Source: Curvularia sp. ZM96 (taxonomy: Eukaryota; Ascomycota; Dothideomycetes; Pleosporales; Pleosporaceae). From it: DNA of 64,000 nt. Location: NCBI GenBank assembly GCA_022457065.1, contig JAJGBQ010000007.1:2108001-2172000 (forward strand). The letters run 5' to 3'. Shown in pieces: positions 55,461 through 64,000 of this stretch. The notes below the pieces were generated by a model. That model had not been told where the DNA came from, did not search any database, and saw only the letters and a program-made list of their open reading frames with translations. The stretch's first letter is position 1, and every line of letters starts with the position of its first letter. The translations under genes were made by a program, and so were the position numbers.

Positions 55461-57260
55461 AGCTCAATGGATGAGGGAAAGTTCTAGAGTGGGCTTTGTA
55501 AGTATTTACGTATTTTTCTACGTAGAGAGTTCCTGGTTAGTATGACGGCATGCGGGGCGGTTTGGTGGCCAGAAGGGCCGACTAGAGCCAAAGTATGACG
55601 TTGCACAACTGTTTTATTAGCGGGTAGGATTGAAAGCATCATAAAAACACCGAGACGGTCATGATCACCATTCGCGCACTTTGGATATATTCCAAGGAAC
55701 AATGAACTCCAAAAGCGATTTAAGTTGCTCTAGTGCTTACTTTGATAATTATCGTTAGAAAACCCTCCAGTCTTAGGTTAGGAATCTCAGCACGAAAATG
55801 CCACCTTCAAGCGGAAGAGCAATCATGTGGTGCGAGGATGCTACACAAGTGGTTCAAGTGTCGAAAGAAGATATCCTTGCTTTTGACAAAGCGTGAAAAA
55901 TAGTTCCTCAAATCGATAACCTGGCAACCAACTACCCAGGAGAGAAGTACTTGTAAGAATCAGAGGCCGAATCTCTCATAAAGCGCATCAAGCGGGAAAG
56001 CGCTGGGTAACATTGTAGACCGAAACAGTAAGGCAGCGCCAAGGCCTTCCTCTTCCCATGGGATGCCGAGAACATTTGAGGAATTCGTATGGCTGAACGA
56101 TACCTATTTTCGAGAAAATGTGACTAAGGAAGTGCATGCCAAATTCTCCGTGTCATTCAAAAGCGATAACAACAAATAAGAGAGTGTATAGCTGTTGCGT
56201 ATGATTGAGAGGTGGAGCTATTGACCCGAAGAAGAATCCGCCTAAAGGTTGCTTTCTCACTTCAGGGAGGCTTAAGAAGTAGTATCCAGATCTAAGATCG
56301 GTACTCAGAAAGACGGTCGATAGAGCTTTGGATCGCGGCCACGTGCGAGATGAATGAAGAAACAAGCAGTGGGCGAAGAAGGTTGCGGAAGTCGACACAG
56401 GGATCTAAAAACGTATCGAGGACGCTAAGAAGAGCTGTAAAGGAATGAAAGAGATGTCGAGACTGTAAAGCTCTCAATCGAAACTAAGTGATTAGCATAC
56501 TAGTCTCACCTACGAGCCTATCACCGATAAGATATTATGATCTACCAAGGAAAATACAAGGCGCTCATGGCACTTGAGCACGAGGACCTCTTGGATTTGA
56601 CGAAGAGAAAGACTAGGATTAAGAGGACTGATACTTGGAGACACAAATGATCAATCTCATTATGGACCACCGCTCGAATTCATGCTTTCAGGAACTGTAT
56701 AGGCAGCTATGACTGGACGTTAAATGCGCTGAAAGAGGCTTGGCGTGGCTGAGATTCTCGCAACTCTGAAAACACCTACATGTCAGAAATTTCCTCCTCT
56801 TGCGAGGAAAAAACTTACATGTCGACCATACTCTCAGTTGCCGATGCGCCCGCTCTGAGCACTGGAAAGACTCACCCGACGGAAGGTCCGGCTCCATCTT
56901 TGTCAGGCCCCCTCTGTCTTCTGGGAGACACTACCCCTGAACCCCGCCGTACTTAGCCCGTTGGACGCATCACTCCAAGCTCCAAACGACGCGGGTATTC
57001 CTCGCTTGACGGCGTTCGCTCTATGCCTCCACCTCGGTATTAGTACCCGCTTTGTATGCATACGTACTTGGTGGCCTTGGATTGGTCAAGAAATCAGGCT
57101 AGAACCACAACAGCAAGCGACTTTGGCGTAGCGCTGACTGCCTTGCATTTTCCCGACCGGATGCGCCGTTGAATGCGACTACATTGTCTACGCCCGCCTC
57201 GTCCAATTGTACGGTGAATACGGTAGCCCCAGTGCGTGACGGCACAGCGTGCTGTTGCAC
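55461..57260. other. 1.8 kb with no intact gene; possible decayed coding sequence
   Basis: No intact frame. On the plus strand between about 55798 and 56170 short stretches such as VVQVSKEDILAFDKA and WLNDTYFRENVTKEVHAKFS look protein-like but lie in different frames broken by stops, so a degraded gene is possible. I do not recognise the family. Confidence 0.3.
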
Positions 57261-57261
57261 G

Positions 57262-57269
57262 TATAAATA
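57262..57269 (+). promoter_or_regulatory. TATA box of the short SDR gene
   Basis: TATAAATA 58 bp upstream of the ATG at 57327. Confidence 0.5.
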
Positions 57270-57326
57270 GCAAAAGACAACACTGGTATCAAGTTGCCAG
57301 AACGTAGTCATTCATATCTTTCCACA

Positions 57327-57914
57327 ATGTCCGTTTTCGAAAACAAGACTGTCATTATAACCGGCTGCAGCAGCGGCATTGGGCTAGTCACTGCCCTGGG
57401 CCAGATGAAGGAACAGAAGAGCGGCGCCATTATAAACGTGGGGAGTTATTCTAGTGACTCTGGTGCAACGGCTGGAGTGGCTTACACAGCAAGCAAACAC
57501 GGTATTGCTGGGGCGACGAAGAATGTTGCATGGCGCTTTCGCAAGGAGGGTATCAGGTGTAACGCTATACTTCCTGGCGGTAGGAGACATTCTCGAGCAA
57601 GTGGCTTTGGTGTATCCGCTAATGCAGTCCAGGCGTTCCGACCAACATTGGTGCATCCATGAACAGCGGCATGGATCAAGAGGCATGGGCCATGTACCGG
57701 TATGATGAATTCGGATACGATTGCCATGTTCACGCTAACGTACGCCACCAGCCCAGTTCAGGACCTGTCCACGGGTATGAAGAGAGATGATCTTCCGTAT
57801 GGATCTGTGGGGGCCAACGACGTTGCGGAAGGCATTGCTTTTCTGGCCTCTGATGCTGCTCAGGCCGTGAGCGGAGTGATGATGCCTGTTGATAACGCCT
57901 GGTGTGCCATGTGA
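57327..57914 (+). CDS. short-chain dehydrogenase with internal deletion, probably non-functional
   Basis: Exons 57327-57579, 57633-57699 and 57752-57914, introns of 53 and 52 bp with good GT/AG ends and GCTAAT/GCTAAC branch sites, give 160 residues against about 255 for this classical SDR type. The N-terminus has the cofactor motif TGCSSGIG (12-19). The sequence then jumps at about residue 24 (GLVTAL to GQMKEQKSGAIINV) straight to the catalytic serine region and YTASK (53-57). About 95 residues, including the NAG motif and the middle strands of the Rossmann fold, are missing without loss of frame. The rest (NAILPGG, VPTNIGASMNSGMDQEAW, VAEGIAFLASDAAQAVSG, DNAW) is complete. A TATA box and clean splicing suggest it may still be transcribed. 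Could be called a pseudogene. Confidence 0.7.
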
Positions 57915-58261
57915 GATTTAGGACTGCCCGGATTGAGACATGTATCGAGATGTGGGGATCATCCTGGGATTGTAGCAGATGAAGAAATGATCTAATGACA
58001 AATAACCACTGAAGTCAGGCATGTTCCGGATATACGAAAGAAGAGAATAATTTTCACGGCTGTACAGAGCAACAATATCCAGTGAGTTAGTAAGACTTCA
58101 TTCTAGGTATGCTCAATTGTTCGGCTGATATATTTCATGTTTTTCTATGAACAAAGAGAATATCGAGAAAAAAACAGTTTCTATTCTGGAATATATAGCG
58201 CACCTTCGTAGCCTCCTATATCAGAGATCCCACTAACGTATTCACCCAACCTCTATCCCAT
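57915..58261. other. 347 bp spacer between convergent genes
   Basis: Nothing seen besides 3' flanks. Confidence 0.45.
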
Positions 58262-58981
58262 CTACTCTTCACTTCCACCCTCTTCTGCACGCTCCGCGCC
58301 CTCGTCCGCTTTTCTTGACTTCGGAAACTTGGAATCCAACAAATTCTGCAGCGTCGTCCCCCTCCCATTATGGATATACAAAATGGTCAAGCCTGCGACG
58401 ACAACCTCATCCCTCAACCTCTCGTCCAGCTCCTCGGCCGACTTTTCAAAGTAGAAATCTGCAATTTGTTTCATGTGCCATGGATGGATGCTAAACCGCG
58501 CAATGGGCTCCTGCGTCGCTGCGTTGGTGCAGACCCAGGTATGCTCCTTGAAGTGGGCATGTGCGACCCAGGACACTGGCACGCCATCGAGGGCATGCGA
58601 AGTGTAGTTGTGCTCTGCGGTCGAGCCCTCGCGGAGTTTCAACTTGGTTTCCTGGCCGTTGATGATGCAGTCGCCGTCGGCAGAGAGGAGGTGCAGTGTG
58701 CTTGTCGCAATGTGTGTTTTGTCTGCCGCACGCTCGAAGAGCAGCTGACTTTTGGAATTGCGGAAATGCATGGTGTAGAGGGGTGTGACAGAGCCGTCCG
58801 GTGCTTCGACGCAGATCTCATTGCGGAACTTGGTCCAGAGGAAGTTCACAACGAGATGCAGACCGTGGGATGTGAGGGGTTCTTTTTGTGGTTCTGTAGT
58901 CTCGTCGAATGTCGAAGACATTGTTAACGACGGTTTGAGGTCGATAGACATTGTATGGGCATATTTGATGTCGTTAGACAT
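58262..58981 (-). CDS. conserved hypothetical protein with repeated N-terminal decapeptide
   Basis: A single-exon 239-residue protein. It starts with three 10-residue units each opening with Met-Ser (MSNDIKYAHT, MSIDLKPSLT, MSSTFDETTE), so translation could begin at any of three ATGs. The body reads as a beta-rich domain (HLVVNFLWTKFRNEICVEA, PLYTMHFRNSKSQLLFERA, VSWVAHAHFKEHTWVCTNA, IARFSIHPWHMKQIADFYF), ends with a helix (ELDERLRDEVVVAGLTILYI), and has a charged tail of Arg, Ala and Glu. The pattern of short strands with charged turns reminds one of tubby/LURP-one-type barrels, but I would not assign it. No signal or membrane segment. Confidence 0.65.
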   Translation of the reverse strand: MSNDIKYAHTMSIDLKPSLTMSSTFDETTEPQKEPLTSHGLHLVVNFLWTKFRNEICVEAPDGSVTPLYTMHFRNSKSQLLFERAADKTHIATSTLHLLSADGDCIINGQETKLKLREGSTAEHNYTSHALDGVPVSWVAHAHFKEHTWVCTNAATQEPIARFSIHPWHMKQIADFYFEKSAEELDERLRDEVVVAGLTILYIHNGRGTTLQNLLDSKFPKSRKADEGAERAEEGGSEE

Positions 58982-59502
58982 GTTGTTGGACTGATGGCGA
59001 TGTTTGGTGACGATATGGTAAATCACTTGATCTAAATACGACGACCGATGGTGCCCAGCGTCAACAGCCGTTGTCTGTATATCTGCACTGCCACGGGCTG
59101 GTGTGCCTGAGTACCTCCCTGTCTAAAACTCTCGGTCTTATTATTACTCCCTGCAGACTAGCGCTAATCATGGAAGATGAATTGTCAACAACCCCGAGTA
59201 TGGCACCGAGTAACAGGCGCACTTAAGCATTTCAAAGGTAAAAGAAAAGAAACTCGCTAGAGATTCACCAAGCAATTGAAGAAGACAGTTATTGAAAGGT
59301 GACGGACATGGTAATGGCAAAAATCTATGTTGTTGTGAAAGCTTAGCATGGAACGATGAGAATACCAGTGACAACATTGAGTGCACAGCCACAACTCAGT
59401 GCATGGCAGCATTGACCAACAGGCCGACTACGCCACCTTCATCTACTACCCCAGAATCCCCGAACCGGCTTTTGACAGTGACATCTTGTCTGCCTGCTCG
59501 TC
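58982..59502. other. 521 bp spacer, no gene seen
   Basis: Promoter of the hypothetical gene to the left and 3' flank of the membrane protein gene to the right. Confidence 0.45.
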
Positions 59503-60069
59503 TTAGGCGACTTGCCTCGCCTCACCCAGATCAATCTCGTGGAGCTCGCCATCACCGTTCTGTTGTGGGTTCCCATAACCAGGCTGCGCACGCACACGCA
59601 CACGCGGGCTCTGGCCACCACCTATCACGCCATCAGGGAACCTGTCGCCCATATAGGGCGAATTGGGTCCAGGAGGCGGCACCGTCGGCTTGCGGGAGGC
59701 GTTGTTTGTCTGAAGCTCGACAACAACATTAGCCTCGCTGTCCTTGATATGACGGACTGCATTGTTTCTGCGGCGTCTTTTGACAAGAAAAAGAACGGTC
59801 AGGACAACGATGACTGCTACAGCCGCAAACCCTAGTGCTGTACCCTGGACGATGCTATGAACGCGATTAGCTTTTTGAGGCCCAAAGAGCTCGTCACGCT
59901 TGATTGGAGCGTGGTGTCGTGATGCTGGGTAGCTCGACATACCCTTGCCCAACTGTTGGATGGCGTGCATACAGTTTCCAACGTGATCCATGATCGGCAA
60001 CCAGCGATCAGCATGTGGTTTGCTCCTGAGGACGGACGAGGTGTCGGGGAAATCTCTATATAGGCTCAT
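59503..60069 (-). CDS. putative single-pass membrane protein, N-terminus uncertain
   Basis: The frame from the first in-frame ATG (MSLYRDFPDT) gives 188 residues. One strong membrane helix (about 76-96, TALGFAAVAVIVVLTVLFLV) is followed by the stop-transfer KRRRRNN. The cytosolic tail of about 90 residues is Pro/Gly-rich and ends ELHEIDLGEARQVA. No signal peptide is seen, and the extracellular part looks short, so an upstream exon encoding a signal peptide and ectodomain may be missing from this model. A GTATGT donor with a GCTAATC/TAG acceptor (59942-59855) could mimic an intron, but removing it breaks the frame. Function unknown. Confidence 0.45.
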   Translation of the reverse strand: MSLYRDFPDTSSVLRSKPHADRWLPIMDHVGNCMHAIQQLGKGMSSYPASRHHAPIKRDELFGPQKANRVHSIVQGTALGFAAVAVIVVLTVLFLVKRRRRNNAVRHIKDSEANVVVELQTNNASRKPTVPPPGPNSPYMGDRFPDGVIGGGQSPRVRVRAQPGYGNPQQNGDGELHEIDLGEARQVA

Positions 60070-61047
60070 CACAAATGATGTGTACAATGTTATGCGCAGA
60101 CAATGTCGTTGGCCATTTTTTCATACTGCCCTTGTGTTTGTTTCTGCACATTGCGCTGTACTGAAAGCGTTGCATTAGGCGGGTTGGTGAGGGTAGCATC
60201 GACTTGGGGCCTCGACCCGGTGGCTGATGAAGGTGGAATCATGGTGCGAGCCTGGTGCTCTCGGCGCCTTGCCGTGTTTCTTGTACGTGATTAGTGAGTT
60301 TACATAGCATATTACTATGCATGGGATCGCCGCATGCGATTGTTGGGGCTAAGTACACAGCGCACGGCTGTCGCACAGCTGCTGTCGCGTTAGCTCAAAG
60401 TAACCGTGTCAGGCCGTATTGTGCGGGCACCTGTGATGTTGCCCAGCGACCACGGGCTCAGCCAAGCGAAGCAGTTTGCCGTGGTGCTGGGCTCATGGAT
60501 CGACGGGGTGGCGTGGTAAGAATGAGCAAATGGATGCGAATGCGGAGTGCATGGCGGGAGGCGCGCTAGCGGGGAGGCGCATCATTGGAGCCGCGTCTGA
60601 AACGACCAGCTCGGGACGCGCGGCGCTACGTCATGGGCGCCCTGCTCACCTCACTCGCAGCGTGCATCCAGCCTTCAGCTCAATGCACAACCAACCGCCG
60701 CCATTGGCCTGCCACCGTCCCCGAGCCAGCAGAGAACAATTTCCTCGATGCAGCGGTGCGTCGAGACGCGCACGAGGACGAAACAATCACGCAAGCACGG
60801 TATGAGACGGCGACAGAACCATCGCAAAATAACATTGAATGCTTTCATTGAACTTATTATAATCGTGTAGACGGATTGGAAACACTCCACTTTCGCCGTG
60901 AACCCATTCCTATCCCTGATGCCTCGTGTATGCGAAACAAAACGACCCCAGCTAGGAGCTGATTGTCGCTGGCCGATTGAGAATTACCGGAGGGAATTGT
61001 GATGATACTGATGTGATGTTTATGAAAGAGAGACTCTGGTGATCCGT
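60070..61047. other. 978 bp without a supported gene
   Basis: May contain 5' exons of the membrane protein gene. Nothing specific recognised. Confidence 0.4.
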
Positions 61048-61506
61048 TTATAGGAGGCCAGCGAGAGCGAAGATACCACCGGCGACGGCGCCCATGGCGG
61101 GCAAGGCGTTAGGCTGGGCAGCACCAGTGGCTCCAGCGCCTGCAGACGAAGTAGCAGAACCGAGACCGGATGTGGCAGAGCGGGCAGCAGACTCGGCTTC
61201 AGAGCGGATCGATGAGGCAGCCGAGGCAGCGCTCGAGGCAATGCTTGAGAGACGCGAGTTAACGTCGGATGGGAGGCTGCCAGCGCCAGAAGTGATCTGG
61301 GAGCCGACGCTCGACGCAACCGACGCAGCGTTAGAGGGGACACCACCGGCGGCAGAAGTGACCTGGCTGGCAAGGCTGTTGACATCAGAGGCAACGTTCG
61401 AGGGAAGGCTACCGGCGACTGAGGTGATCTGAGAGATGATGCTGTCGACCTGGGCGTTGGCAGCGCCGGCGGCGAAGAGAGCGGTGGCAATGTAGGTGAA
61501 ACGCAT
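61048..61506 (-). CDS. small Ser/Ala-rich GPI-type cell wall protein
   Basis: A 152-residue intronless frame. Signal peptide MRFTYIATALFAAGAANAQ (cleavage near residue 18-19). The mature part is made of three repeats of about 22 residues, each opening Q-I/V-T-S-x-A-G-S/G-L/V-P-S (QITSVAGSLPS, QVTSAAGGVPS, QITSGAGSLPS), then a Ser/Ala-rich helix-like stretch. A C-terminal hydrophobic segment (ALPAMGAVAGGIFALAGLL) after small residues fits a GPI-anchor signal. No cysteine. Probably a plasma-membrane-anchored or wall-linked structural protein. A TATAAG box (61631-61636, minus strand) lies about 125 bp upstream. Confidence 0.75.
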   Translation of the reverse strand: MRFTYIATALFAAGAANAQVDSIISQITSVAGSLPSNVASDVNSLASQVTSAAGGVPSNAASVASSVGSQITSGAGSLPSDVNSRLSSIASSAASAASSIRSEAESAARSATSGLGSATSSAGAGATGAAQPNALPAMGAVAGGIFALAGLL

Positions 61507-64000
61507 CTTGTTGGTGTTGGATGGTAGTGAGAAGGTGGTGAATGAATGCTACGTCGAGTTGAACGAATTGAATTGATGTGGAGTGGGTATCTGTTGGATG
61601 GAGAGCACAAGAGGGGGCGCCCTGAGCATTCTTATACCAAGAGTGTGCATGTACTAGCGTTGTCCATTGCACACACAGCCCTTCGGGTCACAAACAGTGT
61701 GCTGGCTGCGCACCGCCTCCTCCACTTTTTGCAAGGCTAAATCTGGGCAAGGCGACGGGTGACGCCACATGTCTCGCCTCTTTTGTTTCCGTGGGCCTGT
61801 AGGAATCGAGCAGCCCCAGACCCGCTCCACTCTATTCCTGTTCTCCTAGGTGGCCATCAGTCTGTGCTAGCTCATGACGTCGTCTGCTGCGCAACTTTGA
61901 CCCAATCTGTCCCGATGTTGCAGCCAAGGTCCACGGAAGCGTGTTACGAAGCCACTCCGGGTGCGTACATACTCGCCAGCCGAGCCATGGATGTTGCTGT
62001 CGAATGGGCTGCTCCATGGTTGCTATTTTGGGCGTAGAAGCCATGCTCCCCCTCTGAAACTGGCCTGCCCTGAGCACTCGTCGTCAAGCCAAGCTTTTTC
62101 CCCCGTACGCACCACGCTCTGCAAGCTCAAAAGTAAAAGGCTCTTGGGTCGTATGTGCCTAGTCGGGTAGACAGCGACAGTAACAATCAGCGCACTTGGT
62201 TCGGGCTTGCGTGCTACGCAGCCTTTGCAGCACACCACCGGCTGCCTTGGTAACACGCGATCCAACGTCCCGCCGATCCACTTGTTGTTAGGGCAACCCA
62301 GACAAGCCTTGGCTGCGCATGTCGGCCGCCCTGGTGCCTCGCAGCCCTCAATCAATCATGAAACAGCGTGTCGTCACGTCTCCCAGCTATCCAGCGGAAT
62401 TCAGGGCCAGCAGCCAGTCCTCGGCCGCCCAAACTGATGTCAGCGAAGGATCCGAGCTAGGACAATGACGCAGTGCAATGTGGGATAAATTGTGGCTCCC
62501 GTTCGTGGCTAGTCGTGGCGCGGCTGAGGCAATGGCTGTTGGTGATGTGCCTGGCCATAGCCCTACGCCGATCTCGACGCAACCCACCCCTGTTCTGATG
62601 GTGGCCAAGCCCGTCTTTGCCGGTGCCCTGGATGGCATTCGGAGCCCTTTGCAGCGGCCATGCCTTGGTCGCTCGAGACACGGACTATTTCCACGAGCCT
62701 AGCTGATGTCACCCAGCGTCGTGCTGTCTTTTGTCGAGTCGTTGCCCCTATCGGAAGAAAGTTGGTCGCGCATAATGTCCCGAATCTCGATTGGCGGCAT
62801 GTCCGATGAAAGAGCCAATAGGCCCAGCGCGAGGCAATTTAGAGTAGGGAATATGGGGACAGGACAATGAAGATTTCTCCTGTAGTTGTAAGTAGCTTGG
62901 CGGGGGATTGCCATTTTCGGGCTAGCGTTCAAGCGACCATTAAGACTCGTTCTCAATATTGCCTGCGAGGATGCGAGTCTTATGAGGGACTTGTTGGAAG
63001 AGCCGCTGCTTCAAATTTAGATCCTATCCAAAAGTCTCCCAGCTGATCTACAGTCCTCGTCCAACATACTCTAACAATTACAAGATACTGGCGTGCCTTT
63101 ACCGCATACATCATCTAGGAATCTCGGCGGGAAACTTGCAATTGCACAGTGCTTCGACTATCGCTTGCCCGCATCTGATCATCCTCAATCTTCATAAGCC
63201 TTCATTTCCGAGCGCTCACACCACCACACTGGAGCACTAGTCTTCCGTCACGTGCCTTGGAACACTTGATTGATGGATGGATCTAGCGGTGAGAGACCTG
63301 GTCTATCACCTAGATCAAGCACGATTTATTACCAGCATGCATCGTTTGGACGCGGTGAGAGCCTCGTTACCTTGAGTGTGCAATGGGCCCCAGTGGCCCA
63401 AAAACACAAAAAACAAAAACAGACAAGATAGTTGTACAAAAGGTTCATTGAGCGAAGTAACTTGAGAAGTGAGACTAAATACAAGATCCGCGTCATGGCG
63501 CTGCACCCGACCAGGTACTTATGGCCTTGGCATGCCATAACAAAGTCGATTCACCGTCTCTCTGGAAAGGTCCCCGTAGTTGCCACAAGAGAGAGGCGTC
63601 CAGACACCTCGAGGCGACAACTAAGCGGTACGATATCAGAGGCCAAGGAGAGTTTCAGATCCTGACAACCGTCAAAAAGTTGTAAACATACGGGGGTCAC
63701 AATCATACGAAGTAAGGTTTGTCACAAGCCAGCTACAATGCAACCATCTTACAAAGTACCGAGTACATTCAGGCTATCAGTCAATTTGAGCTTTCACCGA
63801 GCTATGCCCGATGTGCTTACCTTGATACATAAGAGCGAACTCAAGAGCAGTTCCAATGACCGTCATCTCGATCGAGAAGTCTATCTTCTTATAGTATTTC
63901 CCATCCGCGCCCTTGAATGATCGGAGGCCAGAAATGTCCACAGGCTTCTCAGATTGAATTGAAGGCCCTGGACGGACCGTACTTGTCAGTCGAGTCGGTG
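61507..64000. other. 2.5 kb at the window end without a supported gene
   Basis: Only short frames of noncoding character on both strands. A gene beginning or ending beyond the window cannot be excluded at the right edge. Confidence 0.4.

Noticed and set aside
54843..55487. Plus-strand frame of 214 codons opposite the Hsp31-like gene
   Set aside because: Antisense shadow; the minus strand has the clear DJ-1 active site.
59855..59942. Intron-like GTATGT...GCTAATC...TAG inside the membrane protein gene
   Set aside because: 88 bp is not a multiple of three; removing it puts a stop soon after and destroys the membrane helix.
1..64000. CRISPR arrays, operons, riboswitches, rRNA
   Set aside because: None seen; the window is eukaryotic and no regular spacer array or rRNA core sequence was recognised.

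Overview
This window is a piece of a filamentous ascomycete (Pezizomycotina) nuclear genome. The evidence is the many 46-60 bp introns with GTRNGT donors and CTAAC/CTGAC branch points, a niaD/niiA nitrate assimilation pair, a fungal cutinase-family (CE5) secreted esterase, and a transposon island whose reading frames are destroyed almost only by C-to-T type changes, as expected from repeat-induced point mutation (RIP). A dothideomycete, perhaps a member of the Pleosporales, is my best guess; that placement is inference.

Layout. 1-1,672: the Golgi v-SNARE gene bos1, with a first exon of a single codon. 1,671-12,735: a transposon island made of two head-to-tail Fot1/pogo-type DNA transposons of exactly 1,833 bp each. 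The second is split by a complete 7,388 bp Ty3/Gypsy retrotransposon (482 bp LTRs, 5 bp target duplication) lying on the minus strand. All are decayed, but the transposase frames keep their length. 12,916-21,460: niiA (nitrite reductase) and niaD (nitrate reductase), both on the minus strand in tandem, with candidate NirA and AreA (GATA) sites upstream of each. 21,461-26,329: divergent genes for an Irc3-type mitochondrial helicase and an Rrn5-like Pol I factor. 26,789-27,695: two tandem genes for very small secreted proteins. 29,213-34,493: a large PH-domain, proline-rich protein and a divergent coiled-coil protein. 35,886-44,587: sec62 and, divergently, an O-GlcNAc-transferase-like TPR/GT41 protein of about 1,645 residues. 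45,200-49,206: a MutY adenine glycosylase and an AMT/Mep ammonium transporter. 49,618-61,506: a more sparsely filled stretch with two short-chain dehydrogenases (one lacking its middle third), the CE5 esterase, a DJ-1/Hsp31-like protein, a hypothetical protein, a single-pass membrane protein and a small GPI-type wall protein. The last 2.5 kb holds no gene I can support.

How the parts relate. niaD, niiA and the ammonium transporter all serve inorganic nitrogen uptake and reduction; niaD and niiA share an exact 10-base GC-rich motif upstream of their start codons. bos1 and sec62 serve the secretory pathway. The remaining genes look like ordinary neighbours with no common pathway.

Coordinates of multi-exon genes are for the whole coding span; exon boundaries, worked out by hand from splice signals and family alignment knowledge, are in each entry.
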